DNA of 64,000 nt from Macrotis lagotis (Eukaryota > Chordata > Mammalia > Peramelemorphia > Peramelidae): the NCBI RefSeq assembly GCF_037893015.1, contig NC_133658.1, positions 60,927,636 to 60,991,635 of the forward strand, given 5' to 3'. The notes beneath the pieces were generated by a model, which was given only the letters and a program-made list of their open reading frames with translations, made no database searches and was not told where the DNA came from. Position 1 is the stretch's first letter, and every line of letters starts with the position of its first letter. The position numbers and the translations under genes were made by a program. Shown here piece by piece: positions 1 through 10,107 of this stretch.

Positions 1-37
1 ACCACACACACATGCACACATGCCTGCACACAAACCA
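1..37. repeat. CA-rich low-complexity edge
   Basis: ACACACATGCACACATG-type interrupted CA repeat at the left edge of the window; it probably continues outside. Confidence 0.7.
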
Positions 38-513
38 ATGAAGAGCCATATTTTTTTGCTATTATTTCACCTAAAATGTAGATTCTCTGGGATCTCAGAA
101 AAGCAGATCAATTTCTGCCATACTTTTCAGACCACATGCCTTCTGATGTCATGATTTTTCTCCCACTGACCCACATTAAAGATAGAGAGAGGCTATAATA
201 GAAAAGCTTCTAAATTAGAGCTTTGGTGGCTCAATTACATGCGATTAAAAGATGGTCTATAAATAAAAAGGCTGGTTTTCTTTCTCTATGTTATTTCTGA
301 CTCTGCTTCAATTGACTTCATGAGCACCAGATCTGGAGGTTAACCTGGCTAGCTTTAAGCAACCCAACATATCTTTAAATAAGCTTTTAAAAAGAAGTCA
401 TGTTAATGGAGGCATTTTTGATGTGAAGAAAAAAAAGGAGAGACCAAAAAATACATCCATCGGCAAAATTTGCCATCAGTGAAAAGCCTCTAAAGTGGTT
501 CCTTATGCCTAAA
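38..513. other. Unassigned sequence
   Basis: No repeat family or gene recognised. The stretch is AT-rich, with short A-runs near 429-437. No open frame of note. Confidence 0.5.
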
Positions 514-735
514 ATACTAGCTAATATTTATATAGCATTTTAAGGTTGCAAAGTGCTTTATAAATATTATCTCATTTGACCTTTACAACCACCTTGAGTG
601 ATGTTATCATTATTCCCTTTTACAATGAGGAAAGTAAGGTAGACAGAAGTTAAATGATTGCCCAAGGTCACCCAATTAGTGAGTATCTGCGAATCCACCA
701 GCTTTCCTGTTAAAGACTATCATTCAAACTTATCA
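514..735 (-). mobile_element. MIR/THER CORE-SINE, antisense
   Basis: Reads as the reverse complement of the MIR class: TAGCTAATATTTATATAGC, then AAAGTGCTTTATAAATATTATCTCATTTGA, then the core AATGAGGAAAGTAAGG and CCCAAGGTCACCCAATTAG. The tRNA-like head at the right end is badly decayed, so this is an old copy. Confidence 0.8.
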
Positions 736-1217
736 CTTTTGTAGGGACTGAGCTAACCAGTGAAAAGACCTGACAGATGCTGAAAGGGTCTATCACAATA
801 AGTTGTGGATTTTATTCAACCACTGTTGCTGCATTTTGTACATCCTTTTACCTTTTGGCACTCTGATGGATGAAACAATTGTGGGTGGGTTTGTTTTTTA
901 TTTTTTGTTTTTATTTTGATTTGATTTGTTTTGAATTGGTTGTATATGCAAATTACTATTTGATTCCAGCATTTGAACTTGGAAGATCTCTGTCACTTTT
1001 AGCACTGAATTGGTGTTCCTATGACATGTTAGGCTATTGGAGCTGGTGGGGTTTGGAGGGCATGCTTTCCACTTCCCTCTTTGTTCTGATTTCCCTTTTC
1101 TGAGGGTAAAAGGGAAGTGGTGGTTTGTGATCCACGTTGTTGGAGAAATCTCCTAAATTAATTAGATGACAAATACATTTGAGTATTGATATCTTCTAGT
1201 TTAAAGCTGAGGAAATC
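736..1217. other. Unassigned, T-rich in part
   Basis: Nothing recognised. Positions 885-935 are T-rich. A 77-codon open frame there (870-1103) encodes only a hydrophobic low-complexity peptide and is judged accidental. Confidence 0.5.
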
Positions 1218-1680
1218 AAAATAGCTAACATTCAATATAGGAATTTAGGGTTGCAAAACATTTTATATGTTACTTATTTGGTGGGCAGGTGGGTGGCACA
1301 GTGGATAAAATGCCAGACCTGGAGTCAGGAAGGAGTTCAAATGTCCTCAGACACTTACTCCTTCACTCTGATTGCCTCAGTTTCCTCAACCGTACAATGA
1401 GTTGGAGAAGGAAATGGTAAACCACTCCAGTATCTTTGTCAAGAAAACCCAAATAAGATCACAAGAGTCAGACATGATGGAAACAAATGAGCAACAATAA
1501 CAAATAATTCATTTGATGTTCCCTGTAAAATAGAATAGATACTTTAGGGAAAAATCTGGTTTTTACAGATAAGAAAAATGAGGTCAGAAAGTAGGTGACT
1601 TAGCCAGGGTCATGCAACTAGTAAGTATGTGTCAGATTTTGAACTCATGTCTTCTTTATACCAAGTAGTAGGTAGTCTCT
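1218..1680 (-). mobile_element. MIR/THER SINE, antisense, split by a MAR1-type SINE
   Basis: The antisense MIR opening (AATAGCTAACATTCAATATAG, TTGCAAAACATTTTATATG) stops near 1280. It resumes near 1503 with TTCATTTGATG and continues through the core (GATAAGAAAAATGAGG, CCAGGGTCATGCAACTAGTAAG). The interrupting element is at 1281-1502, so the MIR is the older of the two. Confidence 0.75.
1281..1502 (+). mobile_element. MAR1-type SINE (BovB-like tail)
   Basis: tRNA-like head GGTGGCACAGTGGATAAAA followed by CTGGAGTCAGGAAGGAGTTCAAA (A and B box remnants), CORE region GCCTCAGTTTCCTCAACCG, then GAGAAGGAAATGGTAAACCACTCC and a degraded AGAGTCAGACATGATGGAAAC end. That end resembles the 3' terminus of BovB-group RTE LINEs, the presumed source of its enzymes. 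Confidence 0.8.
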
Positions 1681-1859
1681 AATTAAGAGTTAAAACTGCA
1701 AAGTATTTTGGTCAAGGTTTGTCAGGAGCACTTTAGTCCTCCTTGCCCCTCCACAAGGTTCCCAAGCCAATGACCTTTTTTTTTTTTTCAAATAAGTTCT
1801 TGAGATCTTTTTACCTTCCAGACACTTGAACTTGTATTGTTTAAAGTCATAAATTGCAT
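1681..1859. other. Unassigned with T-run
   Basis: No family recognised. A 14-base T-run lies at about 1776-1789. Confidence 0.4.
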
Positions 1860-1985
1860 AATTATGGACTCACAGAAGCTCAGAAGCAGAAGGGACAGCA
1901 GAGAACTTTTAGTTGCATCCATCATTTCTGACTATGAATCTATTGTTGACAAGATCTCTCAGCCTTCGCTCATCCCTCCTGGAGA
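1860..1985 (-). mobile_element. CR1/L3 LINE 3' end, antisense
   Basis: The pattern ACTCACAGAAGCTCAGAAG..AGAAGGGACAGCAGAGAACTTTTAG is the antisense form of the CR1/L3 3' terminus (usually AGAATC..GGAAGGGACCTTAGAGATCATCTAG). Only the terminal 120 bases or so remain. Confidence 0.6.
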
Positions 1986-2419
1986 AGTGCAGCAAATGGA
2001 GTAACCTGAAGCCCATTTGGAGTTGAAAACTTATCAGAAGAAGCCTGGCTAGAAGTGTGGACAAATTAGGGAGAGTCTTCCATTTGTTGTTAAGTGGATG
2101 ATGAAAAGGTTGGTTTCTTTCCTGTTCAAAATAAGTTAGCATTAATAATAGCACTAGTAGATGGTTTTGCAGAACCCTTTATTTGGCAATCTCCAGCTGC
2201 TCTGCAAGTATTCATTAAGGCTCACAACCCCCTGGAGCTTTGATGGGGCAGAGTATCATTAACCCTATTTCACAGACCAGGAAGTTGGCCAAGATTCTTA
2301 TTAGTCAGTGTTCAGATAACATTTTGCATTTCTCACTTGTGCTACAAACAGCATTCCCGCTCTTTTCTCTTTGCTAAGTTCTTCTGAACTAGTCTGGCAT
2401 TACTCTTTCCACTTCACCT
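1986..2419. other. Unassigned, possible MIR relic 2205-2330
   Basis: Most of this is unrecognised. Around 2240-2300 the order 'hundreds-of-genomes' MIR antisense pattern (ATCATTAACCCTATTTCACAG, then GGAAGTTGGCCAAG) is faintly visible but too decayed to define limits. Confidence 0.35.
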
Positions 2420-2812
2420 ATGGGCAAGGGGAGGCACAGGCTATTCAGACACCATGCCAGTATTGACAACAGTATTGAGAGGAGATCAGATGACTCACAA
2501 ATTTATTTCCACTCTATTGTTTTTGGCAAGAAGGACTTTTCAATGCTTGAAGTGCAAAGGAGAAACAAAGGGAATAATGTTGGTGAGGAGATAATTCCTC
2601 TGGAAGGACATGAGCCATGTTGGCAATACAGCAGAAGGAATGAAAAAGTGAGTTGCTCAGGTTCAAACAAACTTCCTTGGAAAATAACAAGGGAAATAGT
2701 GAGAAATTCTGTGCACTGGTTCATTCAATTCTCTGAAGACAAAGTCTTCCTTCTGGTACAACTTGATCCGCTATTTATTATGTATGTGACTATAAGTGAA
2801 GAAGTTAGTTGA
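2420..2812 (+). other. Open frame of 130 codons, no family recognised
   Basis: An uninterrupted ATG-to-stop frame in non-repetitive DNA. The predicted peptide is mixed in composition and basic at its N-terminus, with no signal peptide, membrane segment or motif I know. There is no Kozak-like context I would trust, no upstream promoter and no splice context. It runs straight into a polypurine tract. Chance openness is the simplest explanation. Confidence 0.15.
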
Positions 2813-2837
2813 TCAAATAAGCATTTGTTCTTTTAAA

Positions 2838-3103
2838 TAAGGAAAAAAGAAAAGAAAGAAAAAGCAAAGAAGGAAATAAAATAAAAAAGAAAGAAGGATA
2901 GGAAGAAAAAGAAAACAGAAAGAAGGAAGGGAAAGAAGGAAAGAAAATTAGAAAAAGAAAGACAAAAGGAAAGAAAGAAAAAGAAAGAAGAAAAGGAAGA
3001 AAAGAAACAAGAGAGAAGACAAGAAAAAGAAAGAAGGAAAGCAAAAGGAAGAGGGAAAGAAAAGAAGGAAGGGAAAAGAAATAAGAAAGAAAAAAGAAAA
3101 AGA
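2838..3103 (+). repeat. Polypurine (GAAA/GGAA) tract, left half
   Basis: Almost pure A/G on the plus strand with AAAGAAAGAAGG-type units, interrupted by isolated pyrimidines. Long predicted peptides in this tract (Lys/Glu/Arg, or Phe/Ser/Leu on the other strand) are low-complexity artefacts. Confidence 0.9.
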
Positions 3104-3250
3104 TGGGCAACTAGGTGGCATAATGGATAAAGCACCCGCCCTGGAGCCAGGAGTACCTGGGTTCAAATCTGGTCTCAGACACTTTATAATTACCTAGCTG
3201 TGTGACCTTGGGCAAGCCACTTAACCCCATTTGCCTTGCAAAAAAAAAAA
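3104..3250 (+). mobile_element. WSINE-like SINE inside the polypurine tract
   Basis: Head GGCAACTAGGTGGCATAATGG, B-box GGGTTCAAATCTGG, middle TAATTACCTAGCTGTGTGACC, end CCATTTGCCTTGCAAAAAA. Close to the copies at 5156, 52346 and 56917, so fairly young. Target duplication cannot be told from the surrounding GAAAGAAAAA sequence. Confidence 0.9.
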
Positions 3251-3475
3251 GAAAGAAAAAATGGAAGAGGGAAAGGAAAAAAAAGAACAAAGGAAGGGAG
3301 AAAGGAGAAAAGAAAATAAAGGAAGGCCCAAAGAAAGGACACAGGAAAGAAGGAAAAAAGGAGAAAGCAGAAGACAGGAAGGAAGGAAGGAAGGAAGGAA
3401 GGAAGGAAGGAAGGAAGGAAGGAAGGAAGGAAGGGAGGGAGGGAGGGAGGGAAAGAAGGGGGAAAAAAGCCAAAA
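3251..3475 (+). repeat. Polypurine tract, right half, with (GGAA)n and (GGGA)n
   Basis: Continues the tract on the far side of the SINE. Positions 3377-3434 are a clean GGAA run of about 14 units, followed by GGGA units to about 3451. Confidence 0.95.
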
Positions 3476-3544
3476 CAAATTCTCACAAGATCATGTTGAG
3501 CAATGTGTATCTCTTTGTCCATCCCTTTTCTCCCTGCATTTTGT

Positions 3545-3850
3545 TTTTGGTGTTTACTTTATGCCAAATACTATTTTAAGTACTGGAGATACAACCCAAA
3601 CTCTTACTTATTATCTCTGTCACCATGGACAAGTTAGTTAGCTAAGAAGTATTTATTAAACACCTTCCATGTTCCAGGCCCTGAGCTGAGTCCTGGGGAA
3701 TACGAAAAAAGGCCAATCACCAAAATCCCCAAACCCCATAGTCATAATTCCTTCCCTCAGTGTACTTACTTTCCTTTGGGAGAGGCAGCACAAATCCAGG
3801 TATGTATAAAATCTATCAAAAGATCTATCAGATGGTAATCTGAAAGGGGA
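3545..3850 (-). mobile_element. L2 LINE 3' end, antisense (two adjoining pieces)
   Basis: TTTACTTTATGCCAAATACT..TTTAAGTACTGGAGATACAA (3551-3595) and AAGTATTTATTAAACACC..CCTGAGCTGAGTCCTGGGG (3647-3700) both match the antisense L2 terminus (TTTATTAAGCACCTACTATGTGCC..GCTGGGGATACAAA). These may be two insertions or one duplicated end. Confidence 0.65.
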
Positions 3851-3970
3851 ATCACTTAACCTCTGTAGGTCTCCATTTCCTCCTCTGTGAAATGGAGATA
3901 ATAGTACCAGTAGAATAGACTTCCCAGGACTATAGTAAGGATCCAATGAGATAATGGATGTAACGAATGA
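3851..3970 (+). mobile_element. MIR/THER SINE, 3' half
   Basis: Sense-orientation MIR without its head: ATCACTTAACCTCTGTAGG, TCCTCCTCTGTGAAATGGAG, ATAATAGTACCAG, GATCCAATGAGATAATGG. Confidence 0.7.
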
Positions 3971-3974
3971 GAAA

Positions 3975-4185
3975 GGATTTGTTAAAAGTTTACTTGTGTT
4001 CCTAGGGATGGGGAAACAAAACAAGAGAGAAACAGTTCTTGCCCTCAAGGAGCTTGCCTAACAGGGTTAAGTGACTTGCCCAGGGTCACACAGCTAGTAA
4101 GTGGATGAAGTTGAATTTGAAATCAGAAAGATGAGTTGTCCTGGCCAGGAGCTCAGCTCTATCCACTACACTACCTGGCTGCCCA
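3975..4185 (-). mobile_element. L2 end plus MIR/THER head, both antisense
   Basis: 3975-4058 reads as L2 antisense (TGCCCTCAAGGAGCTTGCC). From 4058 the text turns into the antisense head of a CORE-SINE: AAGTGACTTGCCCAGGGTC, ACACAGCTAGTAAGTGG, CTCTATCCACTACACTACC and a final GGCTGCC. Confidence 0.7.
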
Positions 4186-4659
4186 CAAATAGCATTATAA
4201 CAGAGTAGATTCACATACTCTTTCAAGAAATAATAATAATATTTATTTGACTATGTTTCCAGAGATGGAAAGGAGAATGAGTAGAATATAATAAGGGTCA
4301 CAGATAAGAAGATAAAGGAAGTATAAAATGAAACATAACTGAATGGACTAGATATAATGAGTTGTATGAACATAATGGACCTCCAGACTAGATGGCATTC
4401 TAGAGATGAAAAGGTTAATTCTCCTGGGGATCTGATGTGGGGATCATAGCAAAGGGGAAGGCCAGAAGGTGACCAGGATGTAAAAATCAAATTATCATCA
4501 AAATTTTAGCTGTTCCATCAAAAAAAGCATCACAGCTTATTTCATCTGTCAAATGAAGGAGTTGGACCAGAGTTTTTAAAGTCTTTGCAGTTCAAAATCT
4601 ATGATGTGTCGAGTACCTTCTGGAAAGTTCCATGGAAGGTTTCCCTCACCACCCCAGTG
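4186..4659. other. Unassigned, SINE tail at 4519-4605
   Basis: 4186-4515 is not recognised. 4519-4605 resembles the type v SINE end (CATCTGTCAAATGAAGGAGTTGGACC, then AATCTATGATG). Confidence 0.45.
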
Positions 4660-4835
4660 GAAAAGTGGCCTGGAGTTAGAAGACTTGGAGTCAGCATCTG
4701 ACTCTGATGTTACTTGTGTGACTGGACAAATCATTTACTGCCTTGTATCTCAATGTCCTCCTTTCTAAAATAATGGGCTTGGAGCTGATAGTTTCTGGTA
4801 CCTTCCAGCTCTGGATGGACGATCCCACAACAATA
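4660..4835 (+). mobile_element. Type v CORE-SINE
   Basis: Decayed head CTGGAGTTAGAAGACTTGG, CORE TTACTTGTGTGACTGGAC, then the type v tail: a 'TTGGACTAGATGATCTCTAAGGTCCCTTCCAGCTCT'-like end, seen here as GGGCTTGGAGCTG..TACCTTCCAGCTCTGG. Confidence 0.65.
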
Positions 4836-5140
4836 GTATTTTTTTATGTTGATGGATACTGGATCTAACTTTCTGGCCCATGGCCCATCACAACCCATTC
4901 ACCTTTGATAATCCTGTACAATTCTATTCCATATCTTCCCAAATATCCTCTATAGATGATGAACCCAAGATCCTGGAATCATTTATGTCTATTGATAATT
5001 CATGGACCCCAGCTGTTTATCTTTAGCATCATCACTCTCCCTGGATGACCAGTTCGCCTCTTAGTTTTTGATGCCTTTCGTACTACTCTTCACATGCAGG
5101 TCGACTACTTAGAACCTCTCTGAGTCTTTCCATGCCCTTT
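4836..5140. other. Unassigned sequence
   Basis: Repeat class not recognised and no significant open frame. Pyrimidine-rich with several ATCCT/TTCC words, so a very old LINE fragment is possible. Confidence 0.4.
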
Positions 5141-5155
5141 AAGAAATAATAATAT

Positions 5156-5320
5156 AGGGGCGGCTAGGTGGCACAGTGGATAGAGCACTGGCCTTGGAGT
5201 CAGGAGTACCTGGGTTCAAATCCGACCTCAGACACTTAATAATTACCTAGCCGTGTGGCCTTGGGCAAGCCACTTAACCCCATTGCCTTGCAAAATCTAA
5301 AGAAAAGAAAAAAAGAAAAA
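5156..5320 (+). mobile_element. WSINE-like SINE with 15-bp target duplication
   Basis: Complete head-to-tail copy: GGGGCGGCTAGGTGGCACAG, GGGTTCAAATCCG, TAATAATTACCTAGCCG, CCCCATTGCCTTGC and an A-rich end. It is bracketed by AAGAAATAATAATAT at 5141-5155 and 5321-5335, perfectly matched. The identical duplication and near-consensus body imply recent insertion by an A-tail-priming (L1-type) mechanism. Confidence 0.95.
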
Positions 5321-5403
5321 AAGAAATAATAATATGGTGTCAGATTTGATATTTATTAACTGCATGATGCTGGACAAGTAAGGATTGCCTCACCAAAAAA
5401 ATA

Positions 5404-5611
5404 ATAATGATGATGATAGCTAGAATTTATATAGTTCTTGAAAGTTTTTCTCATTTGCTCCTCACAATCCTGAGAGATAGGTGTTATTATTATACCTATT
5501 TTACAGATGAGGAAACTGAGGCTAGGAGAGGAAGTAGGATTTGCTCACGTGTGAGATTAGATTTGTACTCTAGCCTTATACTCTATCCACTGTGCCACCA
5601 TGCTGTCTCTA
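5404..5611 (-). mobile_element. MIR/THER SINE, antisense, near full length
   Basis: GATAGCTAGAATTTATATAG, TTTACAGATGAGGAAACTGAGG and CTCTATCCACTGTGCCACC at the right end (reverse of the tRNA-like head). Confidence 0.85.
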
Positions 5612-5639
5612 ATAGAGAATTGGTCCGATTTGAATTAAA

Positions 5640-5800
5640 TTTTGAAAAGATGGCATGGGTGGCAGAGTAAAGGGAAGGATGACATTCAGCATGCATATAT
5701 GGGGAACAGCATATGCAAAAACAGAGAGGTGGGAAAGTGCAGGACATATTGAGAGAATGGCAAGACATTAAGTCTGACTGGTGAGTAGGCAATGCTGAAA
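5640..5800 (-). mobile_element. L2 LINE fragment, antisense
   Basis: GGAACAGCATATGCAAAAACAG and CAAGACATTAAGTCTGACTGG match the antisense L2 3'-region order (..GGGGACAGCC..GTGCAAAGGC..AGCAAGG..CAGTGTC..TGG). Confidence 0.55.
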
Positions 5801-5807
5801 GATAAGA

Positions 5808-6835
5808 CAGGAATAAACTCCTAACAGATCTTGCCTTCACTTTCCTACCCCATCTATCTTGATATATATTCAATCTGCTCTTCCTACTAATTCTGAAAAC
5901 ATATTCTTTAGCATAGATCTGGCCCTGGCACTCCTCAACTCATAGACCCTCAGTGACTCCTTCTTATCTCTTGGGTGTAAGTCAAAGCCTCTTATGGCAT
6001 TCAGGGTCCTTCGCAAACCACATCTCTCTCCCTTTTCTGACTCATCTTCTATGACAAACCCCTCCACACACTTTAAAACCCAGTCAAAGGACTAATTTCT
6101 GTCGCCTAAACATGATCAGATCTCTCTCTCCTCTGTATTTTTGTCCAATGTAAGCATGTCTTAGACCAGGAATGTCCTCTTTCCCCATTATCAGTTATTG
6201 AATTCTGGTCCATCCTTTGAAACCCAACAGTCTCCACAAACCTGATTGATGTTTGTCCTTCATTATCAAAGAAGACCATGGCATCAGGGAGGTGATGCCA
6301 TGATAAGCACATGAATTTTATCTGAGTGAGGGGGTGCTGTGCTAAGTCACCAGCCTCACTTTCTCCTCCAAAGTCATCTGGAGCCCAATGGCCAGATATG
6401 GATCAGAACAACTGGAGATAGTCCTGGATGTGAGGCAGTTGGGGATAAGTGACCTACCCAAGGTCACGTAGCTAGTAAATGACAGATGTCTGAGAACAGA
6501 TTTGAACTCAGGTCCTCCTGACTCTGAACTAGTGCTTTATTTTCTATACTACCTAGCTGCCTCCACAAACCCAATGTGTACTTGGTAAATCTCCTGGCAT
6601 GGTAATGGCCTTCTCCCTCAAATTGCATTGCACTTTGTTTTATAACCCTCTAAAACATGCATCATGTAATCTCTATGAAAGAGGTCAAGTTTGGTAGGGG
6701 AAGGGACTGGTATTGTCTGAGTAAATAATCCATGAGAACAGAACTGGGTCTAATTGAAAACATTTTATTTTTTTTCTCCGTAGCTCTGTATATAGCAGGA
6801 ACTTAATAAATGTTTAACAAATTTTATCACTGATG
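5808..6835 (+). mobile_element. L2 LINE 3' part, sense, split by an RTE-tailed SINE
   Basis: Left piece 5808-6242 carries L2 C-terminal coding and 3' UTR words (CATAGATCTGGCCCTGGCAC, ACCAGGAATGTCCTC). Right piece 6572-6835 carries the 3' end (CTTTGTTTTATAACCC, GTATATAGCAGGAACTTAATAAATG). The gap is exactly the SINE at 6243-6560. Heavily diverged. Confidence 0.75.
6243..6560 (-). mobile_element. RTE-tailed SINE, full length, 11-bp target duplication
   Basis: On the minus strand: head GCAGCTAGGTAGTATAG, B-box GAGTTCAAATCTG, CORE CTACGTGACCTTGGG, middle TCCAGTTGTTCTGATCC and GAGGAGAAAGTGAGGCTGG, and end CACCTCCCTGATGCCATGG, then TAATGAAGGACAAACATC. Flanked by CTCCACAAACC at 6232-6242 and 6561-6571. 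It is the best intact copy of this class in the window, about 318 bp. Confidence 0.9.
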
Positions 6836-7187
6836 CACTCTATGTATATAAATATGGATATACACATATGGTTCTCATTATAAAATGAATTAAAGGTAGT
6901 CAGACTGGAAAACACCTTGAAGGTTGTGCTGTGGAAGCTGGACCATATTCTGAGGCAATGGGAATCTCTGAAAAATTATAAATGGAGAATGATGTGACTA
7001 GAATCATGAACTGGGAGAATAGTGATGGAAGTTAAAAAGAAGAGTAGATTTTGAGCAGAAGGTGATGGATTTGGCCTTAAAAATATCAAAGAGTTGGTGT
7101 CAGACAGAGTTGTCTAGGGGACAGTTGGAAAGGCAGTTCTGGAGCTTAGGGAAGTGATTGAGATGAAGATGGAGATTAGGAGTCATT

Positions 7188-7238
7188 CACTTACTCTTTT
7201 CGATAAATAACCTTCCATCTTCCACTTCCATGCTGGGA

Positions 7239-7309
<71 letters not shown>

Positions 7310-7575
7310 TATCTCCATCTCTTGGAATCTCTGCTCCCTTCAAGGCTCTGTTCAAGAGTTATTCACTGTACAAAACTTTTCCCAAACTCACCTTCCGAAA
7401 TCACCCAATTTACGTAAATTTCATTTTTACTTCACTGTACACATGCTGTTTTACCCCTATTGCTCGAATGTAAATGTCCTTAAGGGCAAGGCAGAAACCA
7501 TCTTGATTGTCATTATAGCCCCAGTACCAAGTACTAAGTCTTAGAAGAACTTAATAAGTGCATATTGGCTTGAAT
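7188..7575 (+). mobile_element. L2 LINE 3' end, sense, inserted in antisense L2
   Basis: Sense L2 text runs CTTCCACTTCCATGCTGGG..CATCTCTTGGAATCTCTG..CAAGGCTCTGTTCAAG and ends with CTTAGAAGAACTTAATAAGTG. A CT microsatellite replaces its GCTCTCCCTCCTC segment. Confidence 0.8.
7241..7307 (+). repeat. (CT)n microsatellite
   Basis: Perfect dinucleotide run of about 33 units, grown from the CTCTCCCTC segment of the L2 3' UTR that surrounds it. Confidence 0.98.
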
Positions 7576-8560
7576 TGAATTGAATTTACTTAGAATTAAT
7601 AGTTGATCACATGGAAGTGGGAAGATTCTAGAAATAGAATAGAAAATGACTAAGTTCAGAGCTATATGGAATTTAAGCTCAGGAAGAGGAGTCAATGAAG
7701 GAAAAAGAGAACATTTGTCTAAAGAGGTAGAAGAGAAGCAGAGAAGCCAAGACAGGAAAGAGTAGGTAGTTTGGGGTAATCAACAGTGTCAAATGTTACA
7801 GAAAGTTCTAGGTGGATGAGGTCCAAGATAAACCTATTGAATTTTATAATTAATTTCCATTGAGTGGTGGGTAGGAAAAACAAATCAAGGTGGGTGAGTT
7901 GGTAAAGAAATCACTTATCATCTGGAAGTTTGACAGCATAAAGAAAGACTTAGACCAGGAACTAGTATCTGCTCTAGGGTACAAGAGAGTCCAAGTCAGG
8001 TATTTTTAAGGGTAAGGGACACTTGAACAGGTTTTGAAGGTATTAGTGGAAGGGGAGAAAAGAGACAAAAGAAAGGGGAGGGTTGATGGAACAAGGAGAG
8101 GAAGGATAAGAGGCCAAGAAAGAGGAATCAAAGGGAAAAGTATGAGAGTGGATGGGGCAGGAGAGGGGTGAAGGTAGCTGGTATTAACTACAAGTTGGAG
8201 ATGAAGATAGATCATTCTACACTGAGGGTCAGTGAGTGAGAAGGCACAGAAGTGACAGTCAAGAAGAGATAATCTAGGAGTATGGATGGAATTGGGATTC
8301 CCATTGCAGATGGAATTCACTGGAAGAGTGAATAAGATGAGGAATAAGATGGGCTTTTCAGTAGAGACAAATAAAGATTAAATAAAAGGACTTCTGGAAT
8401 CAGTAAAGGCTAAGTATAGGTTAGAAGATGTTAATTTGTAGAGGACCAAGTTGACCTAGAAGTGAACTTGAATAGTTAAGGAGGGAAGAAAGTAACAGAA
8501 ATATCCAGGATTGGGGATGATTGGGTAGGCAGATTGAATTGAAAGTCAAGTGAGTAATGG

Positions 8561-9279
8561 GTTAATGGATGCTATAGAAAACATCCATTTTCTATTTAAT
8601 TAAATAAATTCATTAATCCAATTTATTAATCAATCTAAATTCAATTAAGCCAGATTCAAGTTGGCAAAAATATGACCAAATTAAGAGTAGTTTGAGGGAC
8701 TGGGCCCTCCAATAATGTATGAGGCATGAAAAAATGGCAGAAGGAGGGATGAGAGATTCGAGGCAGAAGAAGAAATTTAAAAGTTTAGGATTTTGGAGGC
8801 AAATGAGTTCAAAATGATGTTAGTTCAAGATGTTGTGTTGGTAGGAAACTCAAACACAGGAAATGCAAAGGTCACTATAGTTGAGAAGATCAAATTACTA
8901 GAATACTAAGATTTTGGAGAAGGCATCAAGATGAATGCTGAAATCGCTGAGGCTGATATCAGGGGGAAAAGTCCAGGGGAATCCTGAGATACAGAAATTA
9001 AAATCTCCAATAAAGATGGAAGAATCAGCCTGGAAGCTGATTGCAACAGAAACAAAAATGACAAACCATGAGTATGGACCTTGAAAGATGAAAAATTTTT
9101 GAGTCATGGTGGCAGTGGTTAGCAAGTAAAATGCCAATCTGTCCTCCACTCCAAGAACCAAGGGTGAATTAGAGTGGGGGAATTCTAATGGAGAAAGTTG
9201 AAGGGAAGAGATCTCCTTGAAGAAAGCCAAGATTCAGAAAGTGGAAAAGATTTTGAAATAGGCAAGTGTACTTAGAGCA
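8561..9279. other. Purine-rich DNA, probably further antisense L2
   Basis: Continues the G/A-rich style of the antisense L2, but I cannot match individual L2 blocks with confidence. No open frame longer than about 110 codons, and none with recognisable content. Confidence 0.4.
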
Positions 9280-9636
9280 TAATAACTAATATTTATTATA
9301 TAGCACCAAAATGAATTGGAGCAGGAAATGGCAAACTAGTATCTTTGTCAAGAAAACGCTAAGATGGGGGTCACGAAGAACTGAATGAGACTTAAACAAT
9401 TCACAGCAATAACAACAATGTGTCAGGAATGTTAAGCACCTTACAAATATAATCTCATTTGAAAAGTAAAACAACGAGGGTGGTAGGTGCTGTTATTATC
9501 CCCATTTTAAAGATGAGGAAACTGAAGCAATCGGGGTGTTAAATGACTTAACTAGGGTCACACAGCTGATATATGTCTGAGGTCACATTTGAACTCACAT
9601 CTTCTTGACTATATACTCTACCACCTAGCTGCCCCT
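9280..9636 (-). mobile_element. MIR/THER SINE, antisense, split by a MAR1 tail
   Basis: Opening AATAACTAATATTTATTATATAGCACC at 9280-9305, resuming at about 9416 with GTGTCAGGAATGTTAAGCACC. It then runs through ATTATCCCCATTTTAAAGATG to CTCTACCACCTAGCTGCC. Confidence 0.8.
9306..9415 (+). mobile_element. MAR1-type SINE, 3' part only
   Basis: AATGAATTGGAGCAGGAAATGGC, TAGTATCTTTGTCAAGAAAACGC and GGGGGTCACGAAGAACTGAATGAG. This is a 5'-truncated copy inside the MIR. Confidence 0.8.
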
Positions 9637-10107
9637 CAAGCCAACTGAGAGGCAAATAAGCAAGTATAGTTTAGACCTGGGAAAGAATCTTAGAGCTAAA
9701 TTGGTTGGAATAAAAGGGCTAACAAAGCAAGAGGGGTTTGTTCCTAGAGGAGTTATTGTTGCTAAAGGTATGAAGGGCTCTCTATGTGTCACTGAATTCT
9801 CATTATGACCCTATGAGTCTTCTCACTTAATTGAAGTCTCCTTGGCTGGCTTATCTCTGTGAAATGAGGGTAAGGATTTTTAAATGATTGCTCCCTGTGA
9901 CTCCCTGAAAATTTAATATTTGTTTTCTTTAGTGTCTTCCTTCTTAATCCTAGTACTTAAAGCATTGTGTTTCTTGGCTAAATAGAATAAAGTGATTTTT
10001 AAATTTGCATAAAAATACTTCTATGGGCTTTAGTTTCTTCATCTGTAAGATGAAGGATTTGGAAGAGTATCTTTAATGTCCCCTTCAGATCTTATAATTC
10101 TATGATC
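9637..10107. other. Unassigned, SINE tail at 10022-10107
   Basis: 9637-10020 matches nothing I know. 10022-10107 is a type v SINE end in sense orientation (TCATCTGTAAGATGAAGG, CCTTCAGATCTTATAATTCTATGATC). Confidence 0.5.

Larger units (their letters stand above)
6896..8560 (-). mobile_element. L2 LINE, reverse-transcriptase region, antisense
   Basis: Long antisense L2 split by a sense L2 at 7188-7575. Diagnostic blocks are GGTAATCAACAGTGTCAAATG (antisense of the FDTVDH motif region) near 7776, TTGAGTGGTGGGTAGG near 7860 (antisense of RPHHST), and GGGAAAAGTATGAGAGTGG further on. CR1-superfamily clade. Many lesions; no coding capacity left. Confidence 0.75.

Noticed and set aside
3190-3641. 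Long overlapping open frames rich in Lys/Glu or Phe/Ser
   Set aside because: They are translations of the GGAA polypurine tract and a SINE; no codon structure.
5156-5230. tRNA-like sequence with A and B boxes
   Set aside because: It is the head of a SINE, as are all other tRNA-like heads except 45145-45217, which lacks a SINE body.
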